Positions 22,654-33,789 of a stretch of 64,000 nt of DNA are shown in pieces. The notes under the pieces were generated by a model. That model made no database searches, was not told where the DNA came from, and saw only the letters and a list, made by a program, of their open reading frames with translations. A program made the translations under genes and the position numbers. The DNA is from Prostheceraeus crozeri. Taxonomy: Eukaryota; Platyhelminthes; Polycladida; Euryleptidae. The stretch spans positions 1,612,001 through 1,676,000 of the forward strand of contig CAJQUW010002215.1 of assembly GCA_907163375.1 (NCBI GenBank), given 5' to 3'. The stretch's first letter is position 1; the number at the start of each line of letters is the position of its first letter.

Positions 22654-23108
22654 AACCTAACAACTCAGATTTGGTTCCTCCAATTCGCCGTAGTTCCTGC
22701 ATTACAGGGCTTCACAGTTGCCTATGTCGCTTGGTATTGTACGACAGATTTCTTCTAGCAACGGTTAAAATGTGTCCAGCTTTGTTTCTGTTGAAGCTAG
22801 CCTCACCCAACTTTGTACACGTATTGTTGATGATGTGCAGTACGTAGCACCCCATACAATCGATCTAGCATTTGTGGTGTTTGTGGCGTAGATATCGACA
22901 CTCAATTCTTTACAAAAATTGAGAAAATCGCCAACTTTGAAGATGAATACTCAAAAAGGTCTACCTCAAACTTCAATGAAATTTTTATGGCATCATAGCT
23001 GCATGTAAGCCAAATTCGGGACAAAAGATTGACGTGTTTTTTGGCTTCCCATGGGAGATAGACACAATAAACGACATTATTTCAAATTTTCACTTTTTCT
23101 CATACTAC
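22654..23108 (+). repeat. Dispersed repeat, copy 1 (inverted relative to copy at 56991)
   Basis: 455 bases matching the reverse complement of 56991-57499 at roughly 95 percent or better by eye. Copy 2 has about 55 extra bases near one end. The similarity stops at CATACTAC at 23108. No open frame is shared by both copies. Probably a non-autonomous transposon of unknown class. Confidence 0.85.
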
Positions 23109-24250
23109 CTATTAATCAATAATCTACGAATGGTGATTCTGAGCGGATCTTCATACCTGTTCTGCTACACACCATCATTTCACATCAATCGACTTTTTCA
23201 TGGTTCGCTCTGTTGGATTGCATTGCTAAAGAATCGCAGCACATAACTATCATTTTCCTTTAATTATGCTTACATGACCAACAACTCCAGATACGGGCTA
23301 CATTCTTCTTGTATTCTTGTTGTTGTCCAAGAATGACTTTAAGGTTCAAGCGACGACGGACTTCCTGTGGAATAGTTTATTAAATCAGAGGTTTTCCAAC
23401 TTAAGAACTTAATTCTCAAAAAGTAAGAACTTAAGAACTTCACGTGAAAATGATATTTAGAATCATGCTAGTTTTTCAAAAGACCTGATATCAAATATAT
23501 TAACAGGTAAATAGTATCCAACTTGATAACGAATGATCTGAATTGCTTCCCTCTAGTGCGATTCGAGCCTCCAAAGGTGAGTGATTAATTTGAGTATTTT
23601 TATGCAAAATAGCAGTGTATCTCCAACTCAAGATTTTCAAAGAAAAAGAGTGAAACCAACGATTTAGATCGCCTGGATAAAATTGCTGAAAATAGCCCGT
23701 CATCTGAAGAGAAAAGTCAGGCATGCATTATAACTAGAATTGGATTGCAAATTCACCTCTTCATTTGAAGATTTGGCAAATCTTTTAGTTACTGACAATA
23801 TTCCTCTAGCATAGAGCCTTGTTAAAATCAGAAAATATATCCTAATGACAATCTGTCTGAAAATATCAAAATGTGATGTTAAAAATATTTAAGGGGACTT
23901 TGTATAAAATGCTGTCGGTTCGCTTTAGAATAGCATTTAATGCCAGTCTTGTAATGAAAATTATCCACTTTACATCAAGGTCAGAATCTTCCTCGTGCAC
24001 GCACAGGCTGAAAATTTTCGTCTAAATTTTTATATTACACACTCCACCTGTCAACAGAGAATCGCAAGTAAGCCTAAATGATATTCGTAAACGGCAATCT
24101 TGCATTGTTAATTTCCGCAATTTCTATATTTTCTTAGCTGTGAGAACCATCGCGAAATCATGTTGAGATCATCAAAAAGCTGCCACCCCATCTCAATGAG
24201 TCATTGATATGAATACTGTACTTGTTGAAAAATCCTCCAGTATTTATGTT
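23109..24250. other. Anonymous spacer
   Basis: No gene or element supported. The 57 kb repeat partner and the cyclin exon do not extend into it. Confidence 0.5.
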
Positions 24251-24377
24251 GCATTCTTGGGGATAGAGATCAGCCCTGAGTAGCGGTGAATTTCAGAACC
24301 TAGCTGTTGTACTCAGTACAACAGTTTAGTTCTGAAATTCACCGTTACTCAGAGCTGACCACAATTGACAAGAATGC
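24251..24377. mobile_element. Palindromic foldback, about 127 bp
   Basis: GGTGAATTTCAGAAC...CTGTTGTACT is followed by its near-perfect inverse (CAGTACAACAG...GTTCTGAAATTCACCG). The outer arms also pair, less perfectly, out to GCATTCTTG/CAAGAATGC. MITE-like; no coding. Confidence 0.7.
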
Positions 24378-24536
24378 AAAAATGATTCCGGTACAGAGGT
24401 CTGCAGCGAAAAATAGGTTATTGCGTCACAATGAGAATTAAGTTCATAGGTTGTGACCTTCTCTGGTTGAGACATACACAGAGCTGTGTGAAAATATCAT
24501 TTACTGAAGCTGCCCGTACAGAAATAAGTCCGTATG

Positions 24537-24886
24537 AATCATAGTATGAAAATGTATGAAAAATAGTATGACAACGCATACGTATGTAATAACATACTAT
24601 GAAACATAGTATGCACAAGTATGAATAGTGCATACGTATGTATTAACATACTATGAAACATAGTATGCATAAGTATGAATAGCGCATGCGTATGTATTAA
24701 CATACTATGAAACATAGTATGCATAATCATGAGCGATGCATACGCATGCCTTGACATTCTATGAAACATACTATGAATAAAAACGTATTACGCATATGTA
24801 TGCATTATCATAGTATGAAACATAGTATGCACAAGTATGAATTTCGGATACGTATGTATTACCATACTGTGAAACATCAAATTAAT
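24537..24886. repeat. Left array: 54-bp tandem units of nested palindromes
   Basis: AACATACTATGAAACATAGTATGCA-type blocks recur at about 24591, 24645, 24699 and 24753, exactly 54 bases apart, with degenerate copies on each side. Each unit holds a CATACTATG...CATAGTATG hairpin and a CATACGTATG palindrome. Confidence 0.9.
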
Positions 24887-25293
24887 TATTTAAATTCATA
24901 CCGTATACAAATATACTACATGTTATTGTGCAGGACTAACCTATGTTGGGTAGCGGCAATTATTTCTACTATGATGTTTGATGCTTAACCCGAATTTTGT
25001 ACCCATGCTGAATGATGCTGGTGATCAGTCATCTATACAGAATTAATGGGTGATATCAAATATAACTTTCGTTGAATATACGCATTTCATAATGTTGTTG
25101 TTCAACTTCCTGATGAACGACTTACCCATTTTCATCTCAGGTCAAAATAATTTTTAATTAAATAATGATAATAATTTAATTATCTTTGTCTAGCATTATA
25201 TAACTATTTTGCTAACATACAATGACATTATTTGCAGATGACGAATTCGTCAATAGTTCTGATTCTTGTGATAATGAAATTCATTCATATATA

Positions 25294-26675
25294 CAGTCAT
25301 GGAAAATAGATAGTACCCGGTGAAAAAAATGAAAACTTAGGACTTGTTCATGCGTCACTTTCAGATATCTGTTATTACTCCGATAAATGAACATCATGAT
25401 AGTGATAAAAGTACAATATTAAAATCTTGTGATGCCTCCGTCAGCACGCATGAGTTCTTCCACACGATCAGTCATCGAATAAATTAGGGATTTCCAATAA
25501 CTCCGTACTTCCATGAGTTCTCTCCAAATTTCTTCTAAAGTTGCAAAAAGTTAAGTCACTTTTAGACGGATTTTCATATTCCCTTTGCAATTTCAGTTCC
25601 ATTCTACCCCCGAACATTTTCGATTGGGTAAGGAGGTCAGTCAAGGATGTTGATATCATTCTGTTGGAGAAATGTTCGCGTTCGAAGGGCAGTATGGATA
25701 GGCGCATTGTCTTGGTGGAAAATGCTGTTTCCTTGTGATATCATGGGCCAAATTGGCACGAGGTGCTCTACAAGAATATTAGTATACTGTTCAGAATCAA
25801 TGTGGGTTTCGATTCTGACTAAATCCGTGAAGCCGTTTACAGAAAATGCTCCCCATTCCATTGCATGAGGCATAGACCGATTGAGAATGCTGCAAACATA
25901 GGGTTCCGAATATCGGCATGCGAAGGATTTTCGAACATACTACACGCGGGATTGTCTTAGGCAGAATCGCGATTCATCAGAAAATACAACTGTCTTCCAC
26001 CTTCTAGAGCTCCAATTGGATTTTTGCCGAACCCATTCAAGTCTGCAATGTTTATGGTCTTCAGTCAGTAGTCTTCCTTGTCGGTGCAAAGGACTTGAGA
26101 CCAGCATCTCGCAATCGATTCGAAACTGTCCTTCTGTCACATTCAAGATGCGAGTCCTGCTTTATTTCTCTGGCAGACATGAAAGGACTTTCTGAAGACA
26201 TCCTGACAATCTTTTCATCTTCTCGGTCACTTTCTTCCGCCCACAAGCACCTCGGTTGCTTCCTTCAGCTTGTCCATCAACATACATGTACAATCTCTGA
26301 CGATACTTTTTGACCGTGTTCAAGCATTCAGCTATTTTTGGTTTTGAAAATAATCCATTAGTCCTTAATGCATAAATTTGACCTTTCAAAAACTCAGTTA
26401 AGTCGGTACCGCGCGAAGCCAAAGTCGACAGCGATCTAGAATGAAGTGAACGAAGTGACACTTCCAAGCCATTTTCTTAACATCATGTTGCTTTCTTTGT
26501 GTAGTGTTAACTCAAATCAGCAGATATTTATGGACTGTCCGCAGCATCAGCATGATCGCATTCCTTCGTTTAGATCATAGTATAACACTAGCGTATGTTG
26601 ATTTGTGGTTATTAACATCGATTGCTGCCAACAATATGTTGCAACTTATCGGGTACTATATTTTTTCCATGACTG
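25294..26675 (-). mobile_element. Tc1-like DNA transposon, degenerate
   Basis: Terminal inverted repeats CAGTCATGGAAAA... (25294) and ...TTTTTTCCATGACTG (26675) both extend to TAGTACCCG/CGGGTACTA. A TA dinucleotide flanks the left end; the right flank is TG, so one target copy has mutated. Length 1.38 kb is normal for the superfamily. Confidence 0.85.
25468..26467 (-). pseudogene. Tc1-like transposase, broken
   Basis: The N-terminal helix-turn-helix part (RGTDLTEFLKGQIYALR...) starts near 26467. Catalytic segments VVFSDESRF (first Asp) and FHQDNAPIHTA (second Asp) are visible. The third acidic residue region near 25640 is no longer recognisable (expected SPDLNPIEN-like). Several frameshifts separate at least four pieces: 26467-26162, 26246-26061, 26146-25940 and 25873-25468. 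It cannot have been active recently. Confidence 0.82.
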
Positions 26676-26775
26676 TGTGTATAAGTATATTGTACAGTAG
26701 AATATGTTCAAAAAAGATGCAGCTCGCAAGATTCTTTTGACAGTGATAAGACCAAGTTAAAGAAAAAAATTCCAA

Positions 26776-26963
26776 CACAACGGTTTCTATGCCAACAACA
26801 TATTTAAAAATAAAAAGCACAAGCAAAAATCCAAGTCAAAAAATAAAACCAACATCCTAAAAATTAAATTCGTGAATGATAGCACCAGCCGTCAAATTCG
26901 TACCCTCATCAGAAATTATGACTTACCTGTATCATTGGTTGATGTCCCTAACTCTAACTTATA
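26776..26963 (+). pseudogene. Penelope/LINE-like reverse transcriptase C-terminal fragment
   Basis: A frame reading ...ILKIKFVNDSTSRQIRTLIR...VPNSNL with a Lys/Asn-rich lead-in. The FVNDSTSRQIRTLI segment and the following NL resemble the region between the reverse transcriptase thumb and endonuclease of Penelope-like elements. It is cut off at its right side exactly where the second Tc1-like element begins (TA at 26962-26963). Short, so family is tentative. Confidence 0.4.
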
Positions 26964-28070
26964 CAGTCCGTTTCATAAAAAGTGGATCATTCTAAAATTT
27001 GACTAAATAAAGCATAAGTATGATACAGAAAGCATTTTTCATGTTATTTCATGTCCCTAATATATTTAAATGTCCTTATATAATCTGATAAGCTATGATA
27101 CAGTAACGGTTCTTAAGAAGCTAATATTTTGTGTCCCTACCCTTATTTTCAATGACATTACCAATTCGTCTAGGCATTGATTCAATGATATCGTTGATTT
27201 TTGACTGATCTAACTTTCTCCACTCTCTTTTTAACAGTGACGTAAGTTGTGATACGCCATCTGTAGGTAGCAGTGAACGACGAACGTTACGTTCTAGAAT
27301 ACTCCATACATTTTCTATGGGATTCAGATCAGGAGAACGAGCTGGCCAAGATAATGTCCTAAGCCCTAATTGAGACTTGCATAAGTTGACTCTACCACTC
27401 CTGTGACACGTAGCATTATCATCCATAAATAACCAAGTCGATGGATCACCATGTTGATCTGTCATTTGGCCAATGTTCATTCGTAAAACATTCACATAGC
27501 GTTCAGAATTCATGGTTCCTTGCTGTATGTGAAGTTCACAGACAGTTATTGGTCCAAATGCCAGCCCAAATCAGTAGAGTCGCACCACCTTGTACCCGGG
27601 GACGATGTAAATGTCTCGGAATTTCCTGATCAGATTTTATCCATAATCTCAATCGACCATCACTATCCTTCAGACGGACTGATGTCTCATCAGACCAGAC
27701 AACCCGATCGCATTGATTTCGCCAGTGACAATGACTCATTGCCCATCTGAGACGTCTTTTTGTATGCTGATCTGATAATTCGATCTGAGAGGGCCTCTTA
27801 CAGCTCTTGAAATTCGACTCAATAAGTCTTCTACGAATAGTGGACTTAGAAATAGACGAGTTTAGCGCAGCCATCTCAGTTAACGAGAGACTTGGATCAA
27901 CTTAAACATATCTCAAAATTAGGCGGTCTCTACGTTTGGATGTATTGCGTGGACGGCCAAAGCCCTCTTTACGACAGAGTCGAAAATCCTCATTCACATT
28001 CCTCATCCTCACTTCACACTGTCTTGACGTGGGAGCATTATTATTAGCTGCTTGCATTACAGATAACGGT
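26964..28070 (-). mobile_element. Second Tc1-like DNA transposon, right end lost
   Basis: The left terminus TA|CAGTCCGTTTCATAAAAAGTGG is typical of Tc1-like inverted repeats. I could not find the matching right terminus up to 28500, so the right limit is set just beyond the transposase N-terminus. Confidence 0.75.
27121..28061 (-). pseudogene. Tc1-like transposase, broken
   Basis: The pieces in order include an N-terminal region from about 28061 (MQAANNNAPTSR... to ILRYV, then a stop), then RVVWSDETSVRL with the first catalytic Asp. These are followed by LFMDDNATCHRS (second Asp) and SWPARSPDLNPIENVW (third acidic residue, Glu). At least one in-frame stop and one frameshift separate 28061, 27874-27536 and 27513-27121. 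It is better preserved than the neighbour at 25468 and belongs to a different Tc1 family. Confidence 0.88.
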
Positions 28071-28659
28071 AACGGATTCTTTTAAGATTGTTTGTGTTAC
28101 TGAATGCTAACGAGTTGCTTCACTTTCTTTTTTATCTTCTGCTTGAGGGTCTATGGTACCGTCCTCTTCACTCGAACTTTGATTTTAAAAAATCATACAA
28201 ATATGTTTATCTTTGATCAAATGGTTACGTCGTTCGTGTGTTATAACAAATGAATGCCATAAATGTGATTTTAACGTATGAGAAATTGTAATTATTATGA
28301 TCTTAAAGTGCTGCTAATAGCTGTCTCCCTCATGATATGTTTTGTATCTAAATCAGTTGACTTGCTACATTTAGCATGTTACCGGAGACACAAGGTGTTT
28401 TTGACTGTGTCCCCTTTCAGATTAAAGTACGACATATTGAATACAGAATGCACATTATTATTCATATGATAAATGGTGCATATAATAATGAATTCATGCT
28501 GTTATAGAGTATATGTGCAACATTAAAACATATGTGCTTATGTAAGATATCCCTTCGTACGATATACTGCTTTATGCATATATGTTGCATTTTTATGTCA
28601 GAAACATGCTCCGAAAACCCACGCGTGTTCAGGATGAGTATACGTACCTATTTTCATGG

Positions 28660-29175
28660 TATGTTTCTTTGTATGATTCATGCGTATGGCATGACAACGC
28701 GTTACATGCTCTTAGTACGTCTCATACTATGTTTCGTATTCGTATGTCTGTTCCATACTATGTTTCACAGCGTGTAACATATGAGTATGCATACTATTTT
28801 CATAATATGATTCATACTATGTTAAGTCATACTATGAATCGTACGTATGTTAGGGTATGGCCCGACAGAGCGTTACATGTTCATAGTATGCTTCATACGT
28901 CTGTTCCATACTATAATTCATACTACGTTTTCATAGTGTGTCTGGTATGAATACGTATATGATTTTTCATGGTATGTTTCATAGCATGATTTTGCTGAGT
29001 ATGATTCAGGGTATGCTTCATACTAAGTTTCATGCTATGTTAAGTCATATCATGAATCATACGCATACCAGGGTATGGCCCGACAGAGCGTTACATGTCC
29101 ATAGTATGTTTCATGCTATGTTACATATGTCTGTTTCATACGAATGTTTCATAGTATGATTCATACCAATTTTTT
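28660..29175. repeat. Right array of CATAGTATG palindromes, longer irregular units
   Basis: Two blocks containing TATGGCCCGACAGAGCGTTA (about 28856 and 29074), 218 bases apart, plus many CATACTATG/CATAGTATG motifs. Units differ from the left array in length and order, so the two arms evolved separately after forming. Open frames across it only read the repeat. Confidence 0.85.
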
Positions 29176-29640
29176 CTGTACGGGTGTTTACCGATAGATA
29201 CAGTCAAATCAGATCAATTTTTATGTAACCCGCGGAATGAAATGTCTCTCTGTTTAGCATGTGTTATTAAAAGAATGACAAATGGCATCATGACAAGTAT
29301 TCAGCTAGCATTACAATGAAATGCGTCAACCTCCAGCGTCACTTGCATCGCTTAATCAATAACTCGAGCTCAACCGGTCGAACATTATTTGGAAAGTTGC
29401 ATCATTTAAAAAATTATCATAGCAGGCGAGAAATTCATCATAAACTTACATATTTGTCATATTATAATTTCTTGCATTTATGCAAATGTTCCCCCGCCAG
29501 TTCACCTACTAAAGATGAAAGCTACTAGGTAGGGGGACGTGGGTACATTACAGGGTGGCTAGCGTTTTCACAGTCGCAAAAATAAGTACAATAAGTACAT
29601 TTTTGGAGCGAAAAGTAAGTACAAAGTAAGTACCCACCTG

Positions 29641-30408
29641 AGTAGTAAGCAAAACTCCACTTCTGGACCGCGCAAGATGGCCGCCATCGCTGAGTCCCCC
29701 CCCCCTTCTGGCACGACAGAGTGTCGTGGTCGGCCGCCGTGGTGCTTCGTGTCTGAGTCCCCCCCCCTCTGGAACGACAGAGGTTGTGGTCTGTCGTGGT
29801 GTGCCGGCCAGGTGGGTCCACGTTCACAACATGTTCGCTGAGTCCCCCCCCCCTGCAACGACAGAGTGTGAGACTCGGGTGAGTTGGTCCGACCGCCTGG
29901 TTGACGTGGGCGACCGTCTAGGTTGACGTGGGCGACCGCCAGGATTAGTCTTGAGGCTATAGTGTGTGATGTTTTTGGTGCAATCTGCTGAATGTTGGGT
30001 TGTAAAATGGGTTGTTTCGAGTGGAAGGAGTGGTCGGATGAGAAAACGGAGGTCAGATTCGGATTCAGCGTGAAATTCTGCATCGGTAGGGTGAGTTTCA
30101 AGGCAATCGGTGAGAAAAAATTTTCAACATTTTTCGAAAAACGACAGAGTTAGAATTTGGGACGTTTTGGTGTGTAGCGCCCAAACGAAGCATCGGATGA
30201 GAAAACGGAGGCCAGATTCGGAATCTACGTGAAATTTTGGGTTAGGAAGGATGTTTCCAGCGAAATCGGAGAGAAAAAATTTTCGGCTGACGTCCCCCCC
30301 CCCTGGACAGCTTGCTTCCAGTGGACGGATTTTGTCGTGCGATAGCTCGTTTGAAAGCTAAGAGTGAGACAAATTCAGTGAAAGAATCGGCTTGTTCCTA
30401 TCTGTCTT
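29641..30408 (+). repeat. P2 left terminal inverted repeat
   Basis: Pairs with 50877-51466. About 180 bases at 29975-30155 are present only on this side and look like a diverged internal duplication, since they contain a GATGAGAAAACGGAGG stretch that recurs at 30197. Contains C runs of 8-10 at about 29696, 29760, 29847 and 30294. Open frames across both arms are mirror images of each other and are not genes. Confidence 0.95.
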
Positions 30409-31270
30409 CGTTCAAAAGTTAGAGCGGTTACAAGATTTTAGGTCGGAGCTCGCTCACCTGAAAAAATCCTAAGTGTCAGAGTGACTTTGTATGGGTAAAA
30501 TTTTGAAAATTTTCCAAAGTGTGGAATTTCGACCTGGGACCGTCACCAAAACATTTTTCATCAAATTTCACTGACCCCCCCCCCCGACAGCAATCTTCTA
30601 ACTTTGGTTCTAGTGGACGGATTTTGTCTTACACCTACTCGTTTGAAAGAGGAGAAAAAACTGCTCGACAACATTTTTTGTTGCGAGTCAATCGGACCAG
30701 CCGTTCACAAGTTAGAGCGGTTACAAGATTTTAGGTCGGAGCTCGCTCACCTGAAAAAATCCTAAGTGTCAGAGTGACTTTGTATGGGTAAAATTTTGAA
30801 AATTTTCCAAAGTGTGGAATTTCGACCTGGGACCGTCACCAAAACATTTTTCATCAAATTTCACTGACCCCCCCCCTCTGGACAGCTAGCTTCTATCTTG
30901 GCTTCTAGTGGACGGATTTTGTCGTGCAATAGCTCGTTTGAAAGCTAAGAGTGAGACAAATTCAGTGAAAGAATCGGCTTGTTCCTATCTGTCTTCGTTC
31001 AAAAGTTAGAGCGGTTACAAGATTTTAGGTCGGAGCTCGCTCACCTGAAAAAATCCTAAGTGTCAGAGTGACTTTGTATGGGTAAAATTTTGAAAATTTT
31101 CCAAAGTGTGGAATTTCGACCTGGGACCGTCACCAAAACATTTTTCATCAAATTTCTCTGAACGAGGGGGGGGAGGTCAGTGAAATTTGATGAAAAATGT
31201 TTTGGTTAAGGTCCCAGGTTGAAATTCGGAAGTTTTAAATTTTTCAAAATTTTCACCACACTGGAGCTCT
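30294..31270 (+). repeat. P2 subterminal tandem repeats of about 290 bp
   Basis: Three units starting with a C run (about 30294, 30574, 30867), each continuing GTGGACGGATTTTGTC... and TTAGAGCGGTTACAAGATTT... to TTTTCATCAAATTTC. The middle unit has a diverged central part. At 31160-31270 a piece of the unit recurs in inverted orientation behind a G run. Non-coding. Confidence 0.92.
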
Positions 31271-31462
31271 CACACTTAGGAATTTTTTCACTTGTGGCAT
31301 GTTACATGGACATGTGCTGGCGGACCAACTTCCCGTGGTCATATGAGAATGGTTAAGGTGTCATATTGTAAAGAATGATGAGACAAATCGTTTGCAACAA
31401 ACCGCATGTCGCTACGATGAATACTTTCGGAGATAGAGCCATTTTAAGTTTTCTTCCGAGCA

Positions 31463-31470
31463 TATATAAA
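31463..31470 (+). promoter_or_regulatory. TATA box for the 32059 gene
   Basis: TATATAAA about 590 bases before the ATG. A likely 530-base 5' UTR intron (donor GAG|GTAAGC at 31512, acceptor TCTTACAG at 32041) would bring the start of transcription near 31495 close to the coding region. Confidence 0.5.
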
Positions 31471-32058
31471 CCCCCGACAACGTAAGTCTGATCACTTCAT
31501 CGAAAGACGAGGTAAGCGACGGTCGTCGCTCTGAGCTCCCGATATCGGGTGCAAAGGACTCTATCTTTTGAAGTAGGCAAGCTATCTTGCTACTTCAAAG
31601 TTTGTATGATAAAGTTTGATAGTGTCTTTACTACTGATAAAATTTTTTAAAAGTAGTATGAGTAGTAAAATGCGGAATTTTTTAAAAATTCTTAATTTTC
31701 AGTTTTTTCAAAGTTTTAACATATAGACTAAGGTTTTCAAGTATCCTGAGTTCAAATCTGCTATCAGATTTGAAATTTAACTAAGTCTAAGGCAGCTTTG
31801 AGGGGTTAGATCCCAGCTACTGATCACTACCTTTGACTCGGCGTTCCTGTTACCACTTCGGGGCAGTGACAATGATGTCTTCAGCTGTAAAGAGCGGGTA
31901 TCGGGGAAGATCTCTCACTTCCCTAGTGATCGGTACAAGGCCTTCGGGCTGTCGACGGGATCGAGTGCCACTCACTACACTCTTTAGGAATATGACTGTA
32001 CTACATGATTCCAAACTTATACAAATTTCATTATCTTACAGCTAACGATAAATCAGGC

Positions 32059-33213
32059 ATGGCAAACGATAGAAACAGAAAGTATCATATCAAAATGTGT
32101 GTGTGCGGTCGTATAAATCGCAGTGCGGACGCCAAGGCTCACGTCAAGAAGGCGGGCACCGGCCACATGATTATCTTGAATAGGGTTGCGTGCGTGAAGT
32201 GTAGAGTGCTGAAGGGTGATGAGGATGAGGCGCGTTTCTACAGAGTGCATGCTGACTGTAGTGGTGGTTTAGTGACTGATTTGAGATTTACGCAGTTGAT
32301 TGTGGAAGAGAGGGAGCGAATGTTGGCGATCGAGCGAGAGGGTAAGGTTGAGAATGTTGTTGAGAATGATGAGTTGGCGAGAGCGGTTGCGTCGTTGGAG
32401 GGTGAGATTGGGCGAAAGAGAGTGCTTGAGAGTGATGATGAGGATGATGTGGATTTAGATAGGGAGCGTGTGAGGAAGTTGAGCTCTTCGTCATCGGAGG
32501 TGTCAAACATCGTCATCACCGACCCCCCGAAGAGCTCATCTTCCCCAAAAGTGAAGAGTGGTGGGATTCGTGTGCAGTCGGCGAGGTGGTTGAAGGATGA
32601 AGAGAAGAGGCATGTTTCGCAGCAGATGGCGCATGATTTGTTGGTGAATAAGTATGAGAGTTTGAAGAAAGTGAAGGATGAAGTTGTGAAGGAGTTGGAT
32701 GAGTTAAAAAAGAAGGAACTGAAGTCGAAGGAGGTGGCGGATGAAAACATTAGAATGAGGCGTTGTGTGACTGATTTGAAGAATAAGACGCGAGAGTTGG
32801 AAGAGAAGAATGATGAGTGTGAGAAGAGGGCGAGTGCTGCGGAGAGAAGAATGAGAGATGCAGAGGCGAAGTTTGAGGAGATGATGAAGGAGATGAGTGT
32901 GTTGAGAGCGAGGAATGTTGAGTTGGAGAGGACTGTGGCTCGGCGGGGTGATGAGAGGCAGGCGTATGAGAAGTTGGAGCGCATGAGGGATGAGTGGGAA
33001 CGTGTGAATGAGGATCGTTCGTTTGAGTTTCACATCCCTATTCGGGATAATCATTTGGCCGGCGAAGTATTGGTAAATAAAAGTCTCGACGAGACCATCC
33101 TATCTTACAATGGTCATCCGAGCAAGAAGTGTCTGCATGCCAGCCTGAGAATGCGCGGTCACCTACATAAATTCTCGATTCGGAAACGCGCGAGACTGCC
33201 AAAGGATGACTAA
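32059..33213 (+). CDS. P2 zinc-binding and coiled-coil protein, unknown role
   Basis: About 384 codons from ATG at 32059 (context GGCATGGCA, just after a splice acceptor); an upstream in-frame ATG would lie in the predicted intron. The N-terminal 60 residues hold KMCVCGR, spaced His residues (AHVKK, TGHMI) and VACVKCRV, a possible Cys2-His-Cys2 zinc site. Then come an acidic segment (LESDDEDDVDLDRE), a Ser run and a long charged coiled coil, about residues 180-330. The tail is basic (RKRARLPKDD). No family recognised. The stop is followed by a short predicted intron (33218-33278) and then by a histone-like stem-loop element. Confidence 0.6.
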   Translation: MANDRNRKYHIKMCVCGRINRSADAKAHVKKAGTGHMIILNRVACVKCRVLKGDEDEARFYRVHADCSGGLVTDLRFTQLIVEERERMLAIEREGKVENVVENDELARAVASLEGEIGRKRVLESDDEDDVDLDRERVRKLSSSSSEVSNIVITDPPKSSSSPKVKSGGIRVQSARWLKDEEKRHVSQQMAHDLLVNKYESLKKVKDEVVKELDELKKKELKSKEVADENIRMRRCVTDLKNKTRELEEKNDECEKRASAAERRMRDAEAKFEEMMKEMSVLRARNVELERTVARRGDERQAYEKLERMRDEWERVNEDRSFEFHIPIRDNHLAGEVLVNKSLDETILSYNGHPSKKCLHASLRMRGHLHKFSIRKRARLPKDD

Positions 33214-33313
33214 CTTGGTAAGTGAAAAAGTAAATAAGATAGTATATCCTATTCTAATACATATCATTTTCATTGCAGATCTTTGCCCGCCTTCACCACC
33301 CCATCACGTCACT

Positions 33314-33456
33314 CCCGAGAACGAACCATCGGCTCTCTTAAGGGCCACCTAGGGGCAAGACATGATAGAACCTCCACGCGGTTTGCCCTGGGCAGTCTTC
33401 GGACTGGCGAATACTATCATTAAGTTGAATCTGCTATCAGTCAACTTGAACGTTGC
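33314..33456 (+). terminator. Structured 3' element, copy 1, with histone-type stem-loop
   Basis: The stem-loop GGCTCTCTTAAGGGCC (33331-33346) is followed by ACC and a GGGGCAAGACATGATAGAA stretch. The canonical animal histone mRNA 3' signal is GGCTCTTTTCAGAGCC-ACCCA followed by a purine-rich CAAGAAAGA-like U7 site; 13 of 16 stem-loop bases agree. Further on are a TTCG-loop hairpin (CAGTCTTCGGACTG) and a CTAT-loop hairpin (AAGTTGAATCTGCTATCAG...). Allowing for the predicted intron, it lies about 56 nt after the stop at 33213. Confidence 0.6.
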
Positions 33457-33471
33457 GTCGCGTTAGAGGGG

Positions 33472-33479
33472 TATATAAA
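33472..33479 (+). promoter_or_regulatory. TATA box for the 33511 gene
   Basis: TATATAAA, 32 bases before the ATG at 33511, with a short CA/T-rich leader (TCATTTCATTTCATTTCA). Confidence 0.65.
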
Positions 33480-33510
33480 CCACTGCCTCTCATTTCATTT
33501 CATTTCAATC

Positions 33511-33777
33511 ATGCAGACGCCGAACAGTCAAGTCAGCTCTCCTCGCGGACCACAGTTAAGGCCGCGAAATTTATTTAATGAATTTGCTAGAATAGAGGAG
33601 CAAGACAGAGTTTTTAATAATCTTGCTCGGATTGGCAATCCGATGACAGCAACTGCTGTCAATCCAACGGAATGGCGCTACATTCCAATTTTTAGTCATG
33701 TGCCAGTTAGTGTGGAAGTCGACAGTGCTACCAAAGAGAGAGTCTTTGACTCTCTCAGCAGAATTGGTAGGGTGTAA
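33511..33777 (+). CDS. P2 small protein with repeated RVFxxLxRIG motif
   Basis: 88 codons; ATG close behind a TATA box. The motif DRVFNNLARIG (about residues 33-43) recurs as ERVFDSLSRIG at the C-terminus, suggesting an internal duplication of a short helix. No family recognised. It stops 30 nt before the histone-type stem-loop of element copy 2, so promoter, frame and 3' signal form a compact unit of about 350 bases. Confidence 0.6.
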   Translation: MQTPNSQVSSPRGPQLRPRNLFNEFARIEEQDRVFNNLARIGNPMTATAVNPTEWRYIPIFSHVPVSVEVDSATKERVFDSLSRIGRV

Positions 33778-33789
33778 GATGACGCTACT

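Larger units (their letters stand above)
24513..29184. mobile_element. Composite element with CATAGTATG-palindrome arrays at both ends
   Basis: The left terminus CCCGTACAGAAATAAG and the right terminus TTTTTTCTGTACGGG are inverted, and the first 45 or so bases of each arm align. Inward of each terminus lie arrays of short palindromic motifs (CATAGTATG, CATACTATG, CATACGTATG). The interior holds two Tc1-like elements and a Penelope-like fragment. No transposase of its own was found. Flanks share only TG, so the target duplication is unclear. Confidence 0.6.

Noticed and set aside
23274-23364. Exon-like 91-base open segment on the minus strand with acceptor CCACAG and donor GTAAGC
   Set aside because: Its only open frame does not fit the phase of the cyclin exon at 22095 and the peptide resembles no known protein.
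29568-30101. 177-codon minus-strand frame, mirrored at 51279-51593
   Set aside because: Lies in the Polinton terminal repeats, reads poly-C/G tracts, and is duplicated only because the arms are inverted copies.
32238-32984. 248-codon serine/phenylalanine-rich minus-strand frame
   Set aside because: Antisense of the Lys/Glu-rich coiled-coil gene at 32059-33213, which explains its composition.
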